Positions 24,201 through 39,200 of a stretch of DNA of 64,000 bases are shown here, one piece after another (the stretch's first letter is position 1; the number at the start of each line of letters is the position of its first letter). The stretch is from Strongylocentrotus droebachiensis (taxonomy: Eukaryota; Echinodermata; Echinoidea; Camarodonta; Strongylocentrotidae), in the NCBI GenBank assembly GCA_035222895.1, contig JAVYIG010004944.1, positions 62,001 to 126,000 of the forward strand, in the 5' to 3' direction. The position numbers and the translations under genes were made by a program. The notes beneath the pieces were generated by a model, which searched no databases, was not told the origin of the DNA, and saw only the letters and a program-made list of their open reading frames with translations.

Positions 24201-27200
24201 GGCAACAACACGCCTATATAAAACCCTTATGGCTCTTTGGGATGCACGGGAACCCTCGATTTGTGTTCATATTCGGATAGAGTATGAGTGGGAGATGTGA
24301 TTTCATGTCTCATTTGGCCATTAGGTATATCGTGTCATCATCATATTGACCTTGGAACTCAAAATACGAATTTGCATATTATGACGTCAGCATATTTATG
24401 GAAAAATTGATTGTATCTCTGTAAATATTAATTGAATCTCTTCCTAATGTTGATATCTTGTAGTTGAGGCGATTGTCTACATGATCACTGCACATTAGTT
24501 TTCATTTTGATGACGTCATCATAGTGAAAATTGCGATTAAAGCTAACTGGACAGATTTTCTTAATTTGCGTGTTAAGCCTATGGGAGGTGCCAATTTCGT
24601 TCAAATCATGGATCTACATGACATCAATCTTTGAGCCCTATCTAGCTCATTTGTGCTCTATGTTCTCCCAAATTTTGGTATGTTATAGCTGAGACTACGG
24701 GCTATAAAAGTTGTGCCTTTTGTTTTTTAATCAGATGGTGGGATCATGTCAAAATTTTCAATTGAAAGTTGAAATTGCAAATTTCTGTGGAACTTTGCGT
24801 AGTTAGTAATACGTGGATTACGTCACGATTTCTCTTTATCAGGTGGGCTGTATATAATACAGAACACCTTATGTTTTCGTTAGAATATTTTTCTTAATTC
24901 TCGCCACTTTTTTGTTAGCAGGATAACTTGAAAATGGCTCAATCAATTGCCTTGAAATTTGGCACACATATTTATTGGCATGAGGAAAGAGCACAATAAG
25001 GTTTTCAACCTTGACCTTGACTGATAACGTCATCTAGGCGCCATTTTGTGAAAATCAACATATGATCATATCTTCATAACGGAAAGTTTTTTCTCATTCA
25101 TATTTATCATGATCAAGGTGAATATCAGTCCGGTCAATTTCAGGTCCAAAAACGCGCGCGTACGCCATTATTAGCAATGGCATTTTATAAAGAGTCGCGC
25201 GCACGCGCATGCGCGCGCGTTTTCGTTTGTCACGGCCGAACGCAAAATAATTCCTCCCGGGTATCTTTTGACACAGTATTCCTCATATTTTTCCGAACAA
25301 TTTGATACCATGTTTATCTCCTTACGACCATTATTAAGGGAATGAGCGTCCGTTCAAGATAAATGTCCGTGTGCGTGAACTCTTGTAATACATAGCATAT
25401 ATGGGCAACAACACGCCTATATAAAACCCTTATGGCTCTTTGGGATGCACGGGAACCCTCGATTTGTGTTCATATTCGGATAGAGTATGAGTGGGAGATG
25501 TGATTTCATGTCTCATTTGGCCATTAGGTATATCGTGTCATCATCATATTGACCTTGGAACTCAAAATACGAATTTGCATATTATGACGTCAGCATATTT
25601 ATGGAAAAATTGATTGTATCTCTGTAAATATTAATTGAATCTCTTCCTAATGTTGATATCTTGTAGTTGAGGCGATTGTCTACATGATCACTGCACATTA
25701 GTTTTCATTTTGATGACGTCATCATAGTGAAAATTGCGATTAAAGCTAACTGGACAGATTTTCTTAATTTGCGTGTTAAGCCTATGGGAGGTGCCAATTT
25801 CGTTCAAATCATGGATCTACATGACATCAATCTTTGAGCCCTATCTAGCTCATTTGTGCTCTATGTTCTCCCAAATTTTGGTATGTTATAGCTGAGACTA
25901 CGGGCTATAAAAGTTGTGCCTTTTGTTTTTTAATCAGATGGTGGGATCATGTCAAAATTTTCAATTGAAAGTTGAAATTGCAAATTTCTGTGGAACTTTG
26001 CGTAGTTAGTAATACGTGGATTACGTCACGATTTCTCTTTATCAGGTGGGCTGTATATAATACAGAACACCTTATGTTTTCGTTAGAATATTTTTCTTAA
26101 TTCTCGCCACTTTTTTGTTAGCAGGATAACTTGAAAATGGCTCAATCAATTGCCTTGAAATTTGGCACACATATTTATTGGCATGAGGAAAGAGCACAAT
26201 AAGGTTTTCAACCTTGACCTTGACTGATAACGTCATCTAGGCGCCATTTTGTGAAAATCAACATATGATCATATCTTCATAACGGAAAGTTTTTTCTCAT
26301 TCATATTTATCATGATCAAGGTGAATATCAGTCCGGTCAATTTCAGGTCCAAAAACGCGCGCGTACGCCATTATTAGCAATGGCATTTTATAAAGAGTCG
26401 CGCGCACGCGCATGCGCGCGCGTTTTCGTTTGTCACGGCCGAACGCAAAATAATTCCTCCCGGGTATCTTTTGACACAGTATTCCTCATATTTTTCCGAA
26501 CAATTTGATACCATGTTTATCTCCTTACGACCATTATTAAGGGAATGAGCGTCCGTTCAAGATAAATGTCCGTGTGCGTGAACTCTTGTAATACATAGCA
26601 TATATGGGCAACAACACGCCTATATAAAACCCTTATGGCTCTTTGGGATGCACGGGAACCCTCGATTTGTGTTCATATTCGGATAGAGTATGAGTGGGAG
26701 ATGTGATTTCATGTCTCATTTGGCCATTAGGTATATCGTGTCATCATCATATTGACCTTGGAACTCAAAATACGAATTTGCATATTATGACGTCAGCATA
26801 TTTATGGAAAAATTGATTGTATCTCTGTAAATATTAATTGAATCTCTTCCTAATGTTGATATCTTGTAGTTGAGGCGATTGTCTACATGATCACTGCACA
26901 TTAGTTTTCATTTTGATGACGTCATCATAGTGAAAATTGCGATTAAAGCTAACTGGACAGATTTTCTTAATTTGCGTGTTAAGCCTATGGGAGGTGCCAA
27001 TTTCGTTCAAATCATGGATCTACATGACATCAATCTTTGAGCCCTATCTAGCTCATTTGTGCTCTATGTTCTCCCAAATTTTGGTATGTTATAGCTGAGA
27101 CTACGGGCTATAAAAGTTGTGCCTTTTGTTTTTTAATCAGATGGTGGGATCATGTCAAAATTTTCAATTGAAAGTTGAAATTGCAAATTTCTGTGGAACT

Positions 27201-30200
27201 TTGCGTAGTTAGTAATACGTGGATTACGTCACGATTTCTCTTTATCAGGTGGGCTGTATATAATACAGAACACCTTATGTTTTCGTTAGAATATTTTTCT
27301 TAATTCTCGCCACTTTTTTGTTAGCAGGATAACTTGAAAATGGCTCAATCAATTGCCTTGAAATTTGGCACACATATTTATTGGCATGAGGAAAGAGCAC
27401 AATAAGGTTTTCAACCTTGACCTTGACTGATAACGTCATCTAGGCGCCATTTTGTGAAAATCAACATATGATCATATCTTCATAACGGAAAGTTTTTTCT
27501 CATTCATATTTATCATGATCAAGGTGAATATCAGTCCGGTCAATTTCAGGTCCAAAAACGCGCGCGTACGCCATTATTAGCAATGGCATTTTATAAAGAG
27601 TCGCGCGCACGCGCATGCGCGCGCGTTTTCGTTTGTCACGGCCGAACGCAAAATAATTCCTCCCGGGTATCTTTTGACACAGTATTCCTCATATTTTTCC
27701 GAACAATTTGATACCATGTTTATCTCCTTACGACCATTATTAAGGGAATGAGCGTCCGTTCAAGATAAATGTCCGTGTGCGTGAACTCTTGTAATACATA
27801 GCATATATGGGCAACAACACGCCTATATAAAACCCTTATGGCTCTTTGGGATGCACGGGAACCCTCGATTTGTGTTCATATTCGGATAGAGTATGAGTGG
27901 GAGATGTGATTTCATGTCTCATTTGGCCATTAGGTATATCGTGTCATCATCATATTGACCTTGGAACTCAAAATACGAATTTGCATATTATGACGTCAGC
28001 ATATTTATGGAAAAATTGATTGTATCTCTGTAAATATTAATTGAATCTCTTCCTAATGTTGATATCTTGTAGTTGAGGCGATTGTCTACATGATCACTGC
28101 ACATTAGTTTTCATTTTGATGACGTCATCATAGTGAAAATTGCGATTAAAGCTAACTGGACAGATTTTCTTAATTTGCGTGTTAAGCCTATGGGAGGTGC
28201 CAATTTCGTTCAAATCATGGATCTACATGACATCAATCTTTGAGCCCTATCTAGCTCATTTGTGCTCTATGTTCTCCCAAATTTTGGTATGTTATAGCTG
28301 AGACTACGGGCTATAAAAGTTGTGCCTTTTGTTTTTTAATCAGATGGTGGGATCATGTCAAAATTTTCAATTGAAAGTTGAAATTGCAAATTTCTGTGGA
28401 ACTTTGCGTAGTTAGTAATACGTGGATTACGTCACGATTTCTCTTTATCAGGTGGGCTGTATATAATACAGAACACCTTATGTTTTCGTTAGAATATTTT
28501 TCTTAATTCTCGCCACTTTTTTGTTAGCAGGATAACTTGAAAATGGCTCAATCAATTGCCTTGAAATTTGGCACACATATTTATTGGCATGAGGAAAGAG
28601 CACAATAAGGTTTTCAACCTTGACCTTGACTGATAACGTCATCTAGGCGCCATTTTGTGAAAATCAACATATGATCATATCTTCATAACGGAAAGTTTTT
28701 TCTCATTCATATTTATCATGATCAAGGTGAATATCAGTCCGGTCAATTTCAGGTCCAAAAACGCGCGCGTACGCCATTATTAGCAATGGCATTTTATAAA
28801 GAGTCGCGCGCACGCGCATGCGCGCGCGTTTTCGTTTGTCACGGCCGAACGCAAAATAATTCCTCCCGGGTATCTTTTGACACAGTATTCCTCATATTTT
28901 TCCGAACAATTTGATACCATGTTTATCTCCTTACGACCATTATTAAGGGAATGAGCGTCCGTTCAAGATAAATGTCCGTGTGCGTGAACTCTTGTAATAC
29001 ATAGCATATATGGGCAACAACACGCCTATATAAAACCCTTATGGCTCTTTGGGATGCACGGGAACCCTCGATTTGTGTTCATATTCGGATAGAGTATGAG
29101 TGGGAGATGTGATTTCATGTCTCATTTGGCCATTAGGTATATCGTGTCATCATCATATTGACCTTGGAACTCAAAATACGAATTTGCATATTATGACGTC
29201 AGCATATTTATGGAAAAATTGATTGTATCTCTGTAAATATTAATTGAATCTCTTCCTAATGTTGATATCTTGTAGTTGAGGCGATTGTCTACATGATCAC
29301 TGCACATTAGTTTTCATTTTGATGACGTCATCATAGTGAAAATTGCGATTAAAGCTAACTGGACAGATTTTCTTAATTTGCGTGTTAAGCCTATGGGAGG
29401 TGCCAATTTCGTTCAAATCATGGATCTACATGACATCAATCTTTGAGCCCTATCTAGCTCATTTGTGCTCTATGTTCTCCCAAATTTTGGTATGTTATAG
29501 CTGAGACTACGGGCTATAAAAGTTGTGCCTTTTGTTTTTTAATCAGATGGTGGGATCATGTCAAAATTTTCAATTGAAAGTTGAAATTGCAAATTTCTGT
29601 GGAACTTTGCGTAGTTAGTAATACGTGGATTACGTCACGATTTCTCTTTATCAGGTGGGCTGTATATAATACAGAACACCTTATGTTTTCGTTAGAATAT
29701 TTTTCTTAATTCTCGCCACTTTTTTGTTAGCAGGATAACTTGAAAATGGCTCAATCAATTGCCTTGAAATTTGGCACACATATTTATTGGCATGAGGAAA
29801 GAGGACAATAAGGTTTTCAACCTTGACCTTGACTGATAACGTCATCTAGGCGCCATTTTGTGAAAATCAACATATGATCATATCTTCATAACGGAAAGTT
29901 TTTTCTCATTCATATTTATCATGATCAAGGTGAATATCAGTCCGGTCAATTTCAGGTCCAAAAACGCGCGCGTACGCCATTATTAGCAATGGCATTTTAT
30001 AAAGAGTCGCGCGCACGCGCATGCGCGCGCGTTTTCGTTTGTCACGGCCGAACGCAAAATAATTCCTCCCGGGTATCTTTTGACACAGTATTCCTCATAT
30101 TTTTCCGAACAATTTGATACCATGTTTATCTCCTTACGACCATTATTAAGGGAATGAGCGTCCGTTCAAGATAAATGTCCGTGTGCGTGAACTCTTGTAA

Positions 30201-33200
30201 TACATAGCATATATGGGCAACAACACGCCTATATAAAACCCTTATGGCTCTTTGGGATGCACGGGAACCCTCGATTTGTGTTCATATTCGGATAGAGTAT
30301 GAGTGGGAGATGTGATTTCATGTCTCATTTGGCCATTAGGTATATCGTGTCATCATCATATTGACCTTGGAACTCAAAATACGAATTTGCATATTATGAC
30401 GTCAGCATATTTATGGAAAAATTGATTGTATCTCTGTAAATATTAATTGAATCTCTTCCTAATGTTGATATCTTGTAGTTGAGGCGATTGTCTACATGAT
30501 CACTGCACATTAGTTTTCATTTTGATGACGTCATCATAGTGAAAATTGCGATTAAAGCTAACTGGACAGATTTTCTTAATTTGCGTGTTAAGCCTATGGG
30601 AGGTGCCAATTTCGTTCAAATCATGGATCTACATGACATCAATCTTTGAGCCCTATCTAGCTCATTTGTGCTCTATGTTCTCCCAAATTTTGGTATGTTA
30701 TAGCTGAGACTACGGGCTATAAAAGTTGTGCCTTTTGTTTTTTAATCAGATGGTGGGATCATGTCAAAATTTTCAATTGAAAGTTGAAATTGCAAATTTC
30801 TGTGGAACTTTGCGTAGTTAGTAATACGTGGATTACGTCACGATTTCTCTTTATCAGGTGGGCTGTATATAATACAGAACACCTTATGTTTTCGTTAGAA
30901 TATTTTTCTTAATTCTCGCCACTTTTTTGTTAGCAGGATAACTTGAAAATGGCTCAATCAATTGCCTTGAAATTTGGCACACATATTTATTGGCATGAGG
31001 AAAGAGCACAATAAGGTTTTCAACCTTGACCTTGACTGATAACGTCATCTAGGCGCCATTTTGTGAAAATCAACATATGATCATATCTTCATAACGGAAA
31101 GTTTTTTCTCATTCATATTTATCATGATCAAGGTGAATATCAGTCCGGTCAATTTCAGGTCCAAAAACGCGCGCGTACGCCATTATTAGCAATGGCATTT
31201 TATAAAGAGTCGCGCGCACGCGCATGCGCGCGCGTTTTCGTTTGTCACGGCCGAACGCAAAATAATTCCTCCCGGGTATCTTTTGACACAGTATTCCTCA
31301 TATTTTTCCGAACAATTTGATACCATGTTTATCTCCTTACGACCATTATTAAGGGAATGAGCGTCCGTTCAAGATAAATGTCCGTGTGCGTGAACTCTTG
31401 TAATACATAGCATATATGGGCAACAACACGCCTATATAAAACCCTTATGGCTCTTTGGGATGCACGGGAACCCTCGATTTGTGTTCATATTCGGATAGAG
31501 TATGAGTGGGAGATGTGATTTCATGTCTCATTTGGCCATTAGGTATATCGTGTCATCATCATATTGACCTTGGAACTCAAAATACGAATTTGCATATTAT
31601 GACGTCAGCATATTTATGGAAAAATTGATTGTATCTCTGTAAATATTAATTGAATCTCTTCCTAATGTTGATATCTTGTAGTTGAGGCGATTGTCTACAT
31701 GATCACTGCACATTAGTTTTCATTTTGATGACGTCATCATAGTGAAAATTGCGATTAAAGCTAACTGGACAGATTTTCTTAATTTGCGTGTTAAGCCTAT
31801 GGGAGGTGCCAATTTCGTTCAAATCATGGATCTACATGACATCAATCTTTGAGCCCTATCTAGCTCATTTGTGCTCTATGTTCTCCCAAATTTTGGTATG
31901 TTATAGCTGAGACTACGGGCTATAAAAGTTGTGCCTTTTGTTTTTTAATCAGATGGTGGGATCATGTCAAAATTTTCAATTGAAAGTTGAAATTGCAAAT
32001 TTCTGTGGAACTTTGCGTAGTTAGTAATACGTGGATTACGTCACGATTTCTCTTTATCAGGTGGGCTGTATATAATACAGAACACCTTATGTTTTCGTTA
32101 GAATATTTTTCTTAATTCTCGCCACTTTTTTGTTAGCAGGATAACTTGAAAATGGCTCAATCAATTGCCTTGAAATTTGGCACACATATTTATTGGCATG
32201 AGGAAAGAGCACAATAAGGTTTTCAACCTTGACCTTGACTGAAAACGTCATCTAGGCGCCATTTTGTGAAAATCAACATATGATCATATCTTCATAACGG
32301 AAAGTTTTTTCTCATTCATATTTATCATGATCAAGGTGAATATCAGTCCGGTCAATTTCAGGTCCAAAAACGCGCGCGTACGCCATTATTAGCAATGGCA
32401 TTTTATAAAGAGTCGCGCGCACGCGCATGCGCGCGCGTTTTCGTTTGTCACGGCCGAACGCAAAATAATTCCTCCCGGGTATCTTTTGACACAGTATTCC
32501 TCATATTTTTCCGAACAATTTGATACCATGTTTATCTCCTTACGACCATTATTAAGGGAATGAGCGTCCGTTCAAGATAAATGTCCGTGTGCGTGAACTC
32601 TTGTAATACATAGCATATATGGGCAACAACACGCCTATATAAAACCCTTATGGCTCTTTGGGATGCACGGGAACCCTCGATTTGTGTTCATATTCGGATA
32701 GAGTATGAGTGGGAGATGTGATTTCATGTCTCATTTGGCCATTAGGTATATCGTGTCATCATCATATTGACCTTGGAACTCAAAATACGAATTTGCATAT
32801 TATGACGTCAGCATATTTATGGAAAAATTGATTGTATCTCTGTAAATATTAATTGAATCTCTTCCTAATGTTGATATCTTGTAGTTGAGGCGATTGTCTA
32901 CATGATCACTGCACATTAGTTTTCATTTTGATGACGTCATCATAGTGAAAATTGCGATTAAAGCTAACTGGACAGATTTTCTTAATTTGCGTGTTAAGCC
33001 TATGGGAGGTGCCAATTTCGTTCAAATCATGGATCTACATGACATCAATCTTTGAGCCCTATCTAGCTTATTTGTGCTCTATGTTCTCCCAAATTTTGGT
33101 ATGTTATAGCTGAGACTACGGGCTATAAAAGTTGTGCCTTTTGTTTTTTAATCAGATGGTGGGATCATGTCAAAATTTTCAATTGAAAGTTGAAATTGCA

Positions 33201-36200
33201 AATTTCTGTGGAACTTTGCGTAGTTAGTAATACGTGGATTACGTCACGATTTCTCTTTATCAGGTGGGCTGTATATAATACAGAACACCTTATGTTTTCG
33301 TTAGAATATTTTTCTTAATTCTCGCCACTTTTTTGTTAGCAGGATAACTTGAAAATGGCTCAATCAATTGCCTTGAAATTTGGCACACATATTTATTGGC
33401 ATGAGGAAAGAGCACAATAAGGTTTTCAACCTTGACCTTGACTGATAACGTCATCTAGGCGCCATTTTGTGAAAATCAACATATGATCATATCTTCATAA
33501 CGGAAAGTTTTTTCTCATTCATATTTATCATGATCAAGGTGAATATCAGTCCGGTCAATTTCAGGTCCAAAAACGCGCGCGTACGCCATTATTAGCAATG
33601 GCATTTTATAAAGAGTCGCGCGCACGCGCATGCGCGCGCGTTTTCGTTTGTCACGGCCGAACGCAAAATAATTCCTCCCGGGTATCTTTTGACACAGTAT
33701 TCCTCATATTTTTCCGAACAATTTGATACCATGTTTATCTCCTTACGACCATTATTAAGGGAATGAGCGTCCGTTCAAGATAAATGTCCGTGTGCGTGAA
33801 CTCTTGTAATACATAGCATATATGGGCAACAACACGCCTATATAAAACCCTTATGGCTCTTTGGGATGCACGGGAACCCTCGATTTGTGTTCATATTCGG
33901 ATAGAGTATGAGTGGGAGATGTGATTTCATGTCTCATTTGGCCATTAGGTATATCGTGTCATCATCATATTGACCTTGGAACTCAAAATACGAATTTGCA
34001 TATTATGACGTCAGCATATTTATGGAAAAATTGATTGTATCTCTGTAAATATTAATTGAATCTCTTCCTAATGTTGATATCTTGTAGTTGAGGCGATTGT
34101 CTACATGATCACTGCACATTAGTTTTCATTTTGATGACGTCATCATAGTGAAAATTGCGATTAAAGCTAACTGGACAGATTTTCTTAATTTGCGTGTTAA
34201 GCCTATGGGAGGTGCCAATTTCGTTCAAATCATGGATCTACATGACATCAATCTTTGAGCCCTATCTAGCTCATTTGTGCTCTATGTTCTCCCAAATTTT
34301 GGTATGTTATAGCTGAGACTACGGGCTATAAAAGTTGTGCCTTTTGTTTTTTAATCAGATGGTGGGATCATGTCAAAATTTTCAATTGAAAGTTGAAATT
34401 GCAAATTTCTGTGGAACTTTGCGTAGTTAGTAATACGTGGATTACGTCACGATTTCTCTTTATCAGGTGGGCTGTATATAATACAGAACACCTTATGTTT
34501 TCGTTAGAATATTTTTCTTAATTCTCGCCACTTTTTTGTTAGCAGGATAACTTGAAAATGGCTCAATCAATTGCCTTGAAATTTGGCACACATATTTATT
34601 GGCATGAGGAAAGAGCACAATAAGGTTTTCAACCTTGACCTTGACTGATAACGTCATCTAGGCGCCATTTTGTGAAAATCAACATATGATCATATCTTCA
34701 TAACGGAAAGTTTTTTCTCATTCATATTTATCATGATCAAGGTGAATATCAGTCCGGTCAATTTCAGGTCCAAAAACGCGCGCGTACGCCATTATTAGCA
34801 ATGGCATTTTATAAAGAGTCGCGCGCACGCGCATGCGCGCGCGTTTTCGTTTGTCACGGCCGAACGCAAAATAATTCCTCCCGGGTATCTTTTGACACAG
34901 TATTCCTCATATTTTTCCGAACAATTTGATACCATGTTTATCTCCTTACGACCATTATTAAGGGAATGAGCGTCCGTTCAAGATAAATGTCCGTGTGCGT
35001 GAACTCTTGTAATACATAGCATATATGGGCAACAACACGCCTATATAAAACCCTTATGGCTCTTTGGGATGCACGGGAACCCTCGATTTGTGTTCATATT
35101 CGGATAGAGTATGAGTGGGAGATGTGATTTCATGTCTCATTTGGCCATTAGGTATATCGTGTCATCATCATATTGACCTTGGAACTCAAAATACGAATTT
35201 GCATATTATGACGTCAGCATATTTATGGAAAAATTGATTGTATCTCTGTAAATATTAATTGAATCTCTTCCTAATGTTGATATCTTGTAGTTGAGGCGAT
35301 TGTCTACATGATCACTGCACATTAGTTTTCATTTTGATGACGTCATCATAGTGAAAATTGCGATTAAAGCTAACTGGACAGATTTTCTTAATTTGCGTGT
35401 TAAGCCTATGGGAGGTGCCAATTTCGTTCAAATCATGGATCTACATGACATCAATCTTTGAGCCCTATCTAGCTCATTTGTGCTCTATGTTCTCCCAAAT
35501 TTTGGTATGTTATAGCTGAGACTACGGGCTATAAAAGTTGTGCCTTTTGTTTTTTAATCAGATGGTGGGATCATGTCAAAATTTTCAATTGAAAGTTGAA
35601 ATTGCAAATTTCTGTGGAACTTTGCGTAGTTAGTAATACGTGGATTACGTCACGATTTCTCTTTATCAGGTGGGCTGTATATAATACAGAACACCTTATG
35701 TTTTCGTTAGAATATTTTTCTTAATTCTCGCCACTTTTTTGTTAGCAGGATAACTTGAAAATGGCTCAATCAATTGCCTTGAAATTTGGCACACATATTT
35801 ATTGGCATGAGGAAAGAGCACAATAAGGTTTTCAACCTTGACCTTGACTGATAACGTCATCTAGGCGCCATTTTGTGAAAATCAACATATGATCATATCT
35901 TCATAACGGAAAGTTTTTTCTCATTCATATTTATCATGATCAAGGTGAATATCAGTCCGGTCAATTTCAGGTCCAAAAACGCGCGCGTACGCCATTATTA
36001 GCAATGGCATTTTATAAAGAGTCGCGCGCACGCGCATGCGCGCGCGTTTTCGTTTGTCACGGCCGAACGCAAAATAATTCCTCCCGGGTATCTTTTGACA
36101 CAGTATTCCTCATATTTTTCCGAACAATTTGATACCATGTTTATCTCCTTACGACCATTATTAAGGGAATGAGCGTCCGTTCAAGATAAATGTCCGTGTG

Positions 36201-39200
36201 CGTGAACTCTTGTAATACATAGCATATATGGGCAACAACACGCCTATATAAAACCCTTATGGCTCTTTGGGATGCACGGGAACCCTCGATTTGTGTTCAT
36301 ATTCGGATAGAGTATGAGTGGGAGATGTGATTTCATGTCTCATTTGGCCATTAGGTATATCGTGTCATCATCATATTGACCTTGGAACTCAAAATACGAA
36401 TTTGCATATTATGACGTCAGCATATTTATGGAAAAATTGATTGTATCTCTGTAAATATTAATTGAATCTCTTCCTAATGTTGATATCTTGTAGTTGAGGC
36501 GATTGTCTACATGATCACTGCACATTAGTTTTCATTTTGATGACGTCATCATAGTGAAAATTGCGATTAAAGCTAACTGGACAGATTTTCTTAATTTGCG
36601 TGTTAAGCCTATGGGAGGTGCCAATTTCGTTCAAATCATGGATCTACATGACATCAATCTTTGAGCCCTATCTAGCTCATTTGTGCTCTATGTTCTCCCA
36701 AATTTTGGTATGTTATAGCTGAGACTACGGGCTATAAAAGTTGTGCCTTTTGTTTTTTAATCAGATGGTGGGATCATGTCAAAATTTTCAATTGAAAGTT
36801 GAAATTGCAAATTTCTGTGGAACTTTGCGTAGTTAGTAATACGTGGATTACGTCACGATTTCTCTTTATCAGGTGGGCTGTATATAATACAGAACACCTT
36901 ATGTTTTCGTTAGAATATTTTTCTTAATTCTCGCCACTTTTTTGTTAGCAGGATAACTTGAAAATGGCTCAATCAATTGCCTTGAAATTTGGCACACATA
37001 TTTATTGGCATGAGGAAAGAGCACAATAAGGTTTTCAACCTTGACCTTGACTGATAACGTCATCTAGGCGCCATTTTGTGAAAATCAACATATGATCATA
37101 TCTTCATAACGGAAAGTTTTTTCTCATTCATATTTATCATGATCAAGGTGAATATCAGTCCGGTCAATTTCAGGTCCAAAAACGCGCGCGTACGCCATTA
37201 TTAGCAATGGCATTTTATAAAGAGTCGCGCGCACGCGCATGCGCGCGCGTTTTCGTTTGTCACGGCCGAACGCAAAATAATTCCTCCCGGGTATCTTTTG
37301 ACACAGTATTCCTCATATTTTTCCGAACAATTTGATACCATGTTTATCTCCTTACGACCATTATTAAGGGAATGAGCGTCCGTTCAAGATAAATGTCCGT
37401 GTGCGTGAACTCTTGTAATACATAGCATATATGGGCAACAACACGCCTATATAAAACCCTTATGGCTCTTTGGGATGCACGGGAACCCTCGATTTGTGTT
37501 CATATTCGGATAGAGTATGAGTGGGAGATGTGATTTCATGTCTCATTTGGCCATTAGGTATATCGTGTCATCATCATATTGACCTTGGAACTCAAAATAC
37601 GAATTTGCATATTATGACGTCAGCATATTTATGGAAAAATTGATTGTATCTCTGTAAATATTAATTGAATCTCTTCCTAATGTTGATATCTTGTAGTTGA
37701 GGCGATTGTCTACATGATCACTGCACATTAGTTTTCATTTTGATGACGTCATCATAGTGAAAATTGCGATTAAAGCTAACTGGACAGATTTTCTTAATTT
37801 GCGTGTTAAGCCTATGGGAGGTGCCAATTTCGTTCAAATCATGGATCTACATGACATCAATCTTTGAGCCCTATCTAGCTCATTTGTGCTCTATGTTCTC
37901 CCAAATTTTGGTATGTTATAGCTGAGACTACGGGCTATAAAAGTTGTGCCTTTTGTTTTTTAATCAGATGGTGGGATCATGTCAAAATTTTCAATTGAAA
38001 GTTGAAATTGCAAATTTCTGTGGAACTTTGCGTAGTTAGTAATACGTGGATTACGTCACGATTTCTCTTTATCAGGTGGGCTGTATATAATACAGAACAC
38101 CTTATGTTTTCGTTAGAATATTTTTCTTAATTCTCGCCACTTTTTTGTTAGCAGGATAACTTGAAAATGGCTCAATCAATTGCCTTGAAATTTGGCACAC
38201 ATATTTATTGGCATGAGGAAAGAGGACAATAAGGTTTTCAACCTTGACCTTGACTGATAACGTCATCTAGGCGCCATTTTGTGAAAATCAACATATGATC
38301 ATATCTTCATAACGGAAAGTTTTTTCTCATTCATATTTATCATGATCAAGGTGAATATCAGTCCGGTCAATTTCAGGTCCAAAAACGCGCGCGTACGCCA
38401 TTATTAGCAATGGCATTTTATAAAGAGTCGCGCGCACGCGCATGCGCGCGCGTTTTCGTTTGTCACGGCCGAACGCAAAATAATTCCTCCCGGGTATCTT
38501 TTGACACAGTATTCCTCATATTTTTCCGAACAATTTGATACCATGTTTATCTCCTTACGACCATTATTAAGGGAATGAGCGTCCGTTCAAGATAAATGTC
38601 CGTGTGCGTGAACTCTTGTAATACATAGCATATATGGGCAACAACACGCCTATATAAAACCCTTATGGCTCTTTGGGATGCACGGGAACCCTCGATTTGT
38701 GTTCATATTCGGATAGAGTATGAGTGGGAGATGTGATTTCATGTCTCATTTGGCCATTAGGTATATCGTGTCATCATCATATTGACCTTGGAACTCAAAA
38801 TACGAATTTGCATATTATGACGTCAGCATATTTATGGAAAAATTGATTGTATCTCTGTAAATATTAATTGAATCTCTTCCTAATGTTGATATCTTGTAGT
38901 TGAGGCGATTGTCTACATGATCACTGCACATTAGTTTTCATTTTGATGACGTCATCATAGTGAAAATTGCGATTAAAGCTAACTGGACAGATTTTCTTAA
39001 TTTGCGTGTTAAGCCTATGGGAGGTGCCAATTTCGTTCAAATCATGGATCTACATGACATCAATCTTTGAGCCCTATCTAGCTCATTTGTGCTCTATGTT
39101 CTCCCAAATTTTGGTATGTTATAGCTGAGACTACGGGCTATAAAAGTTGTGCCTTTTGTTTTTTAATCAGATGGTGGGATCATGTCAAAATTTTCAATTG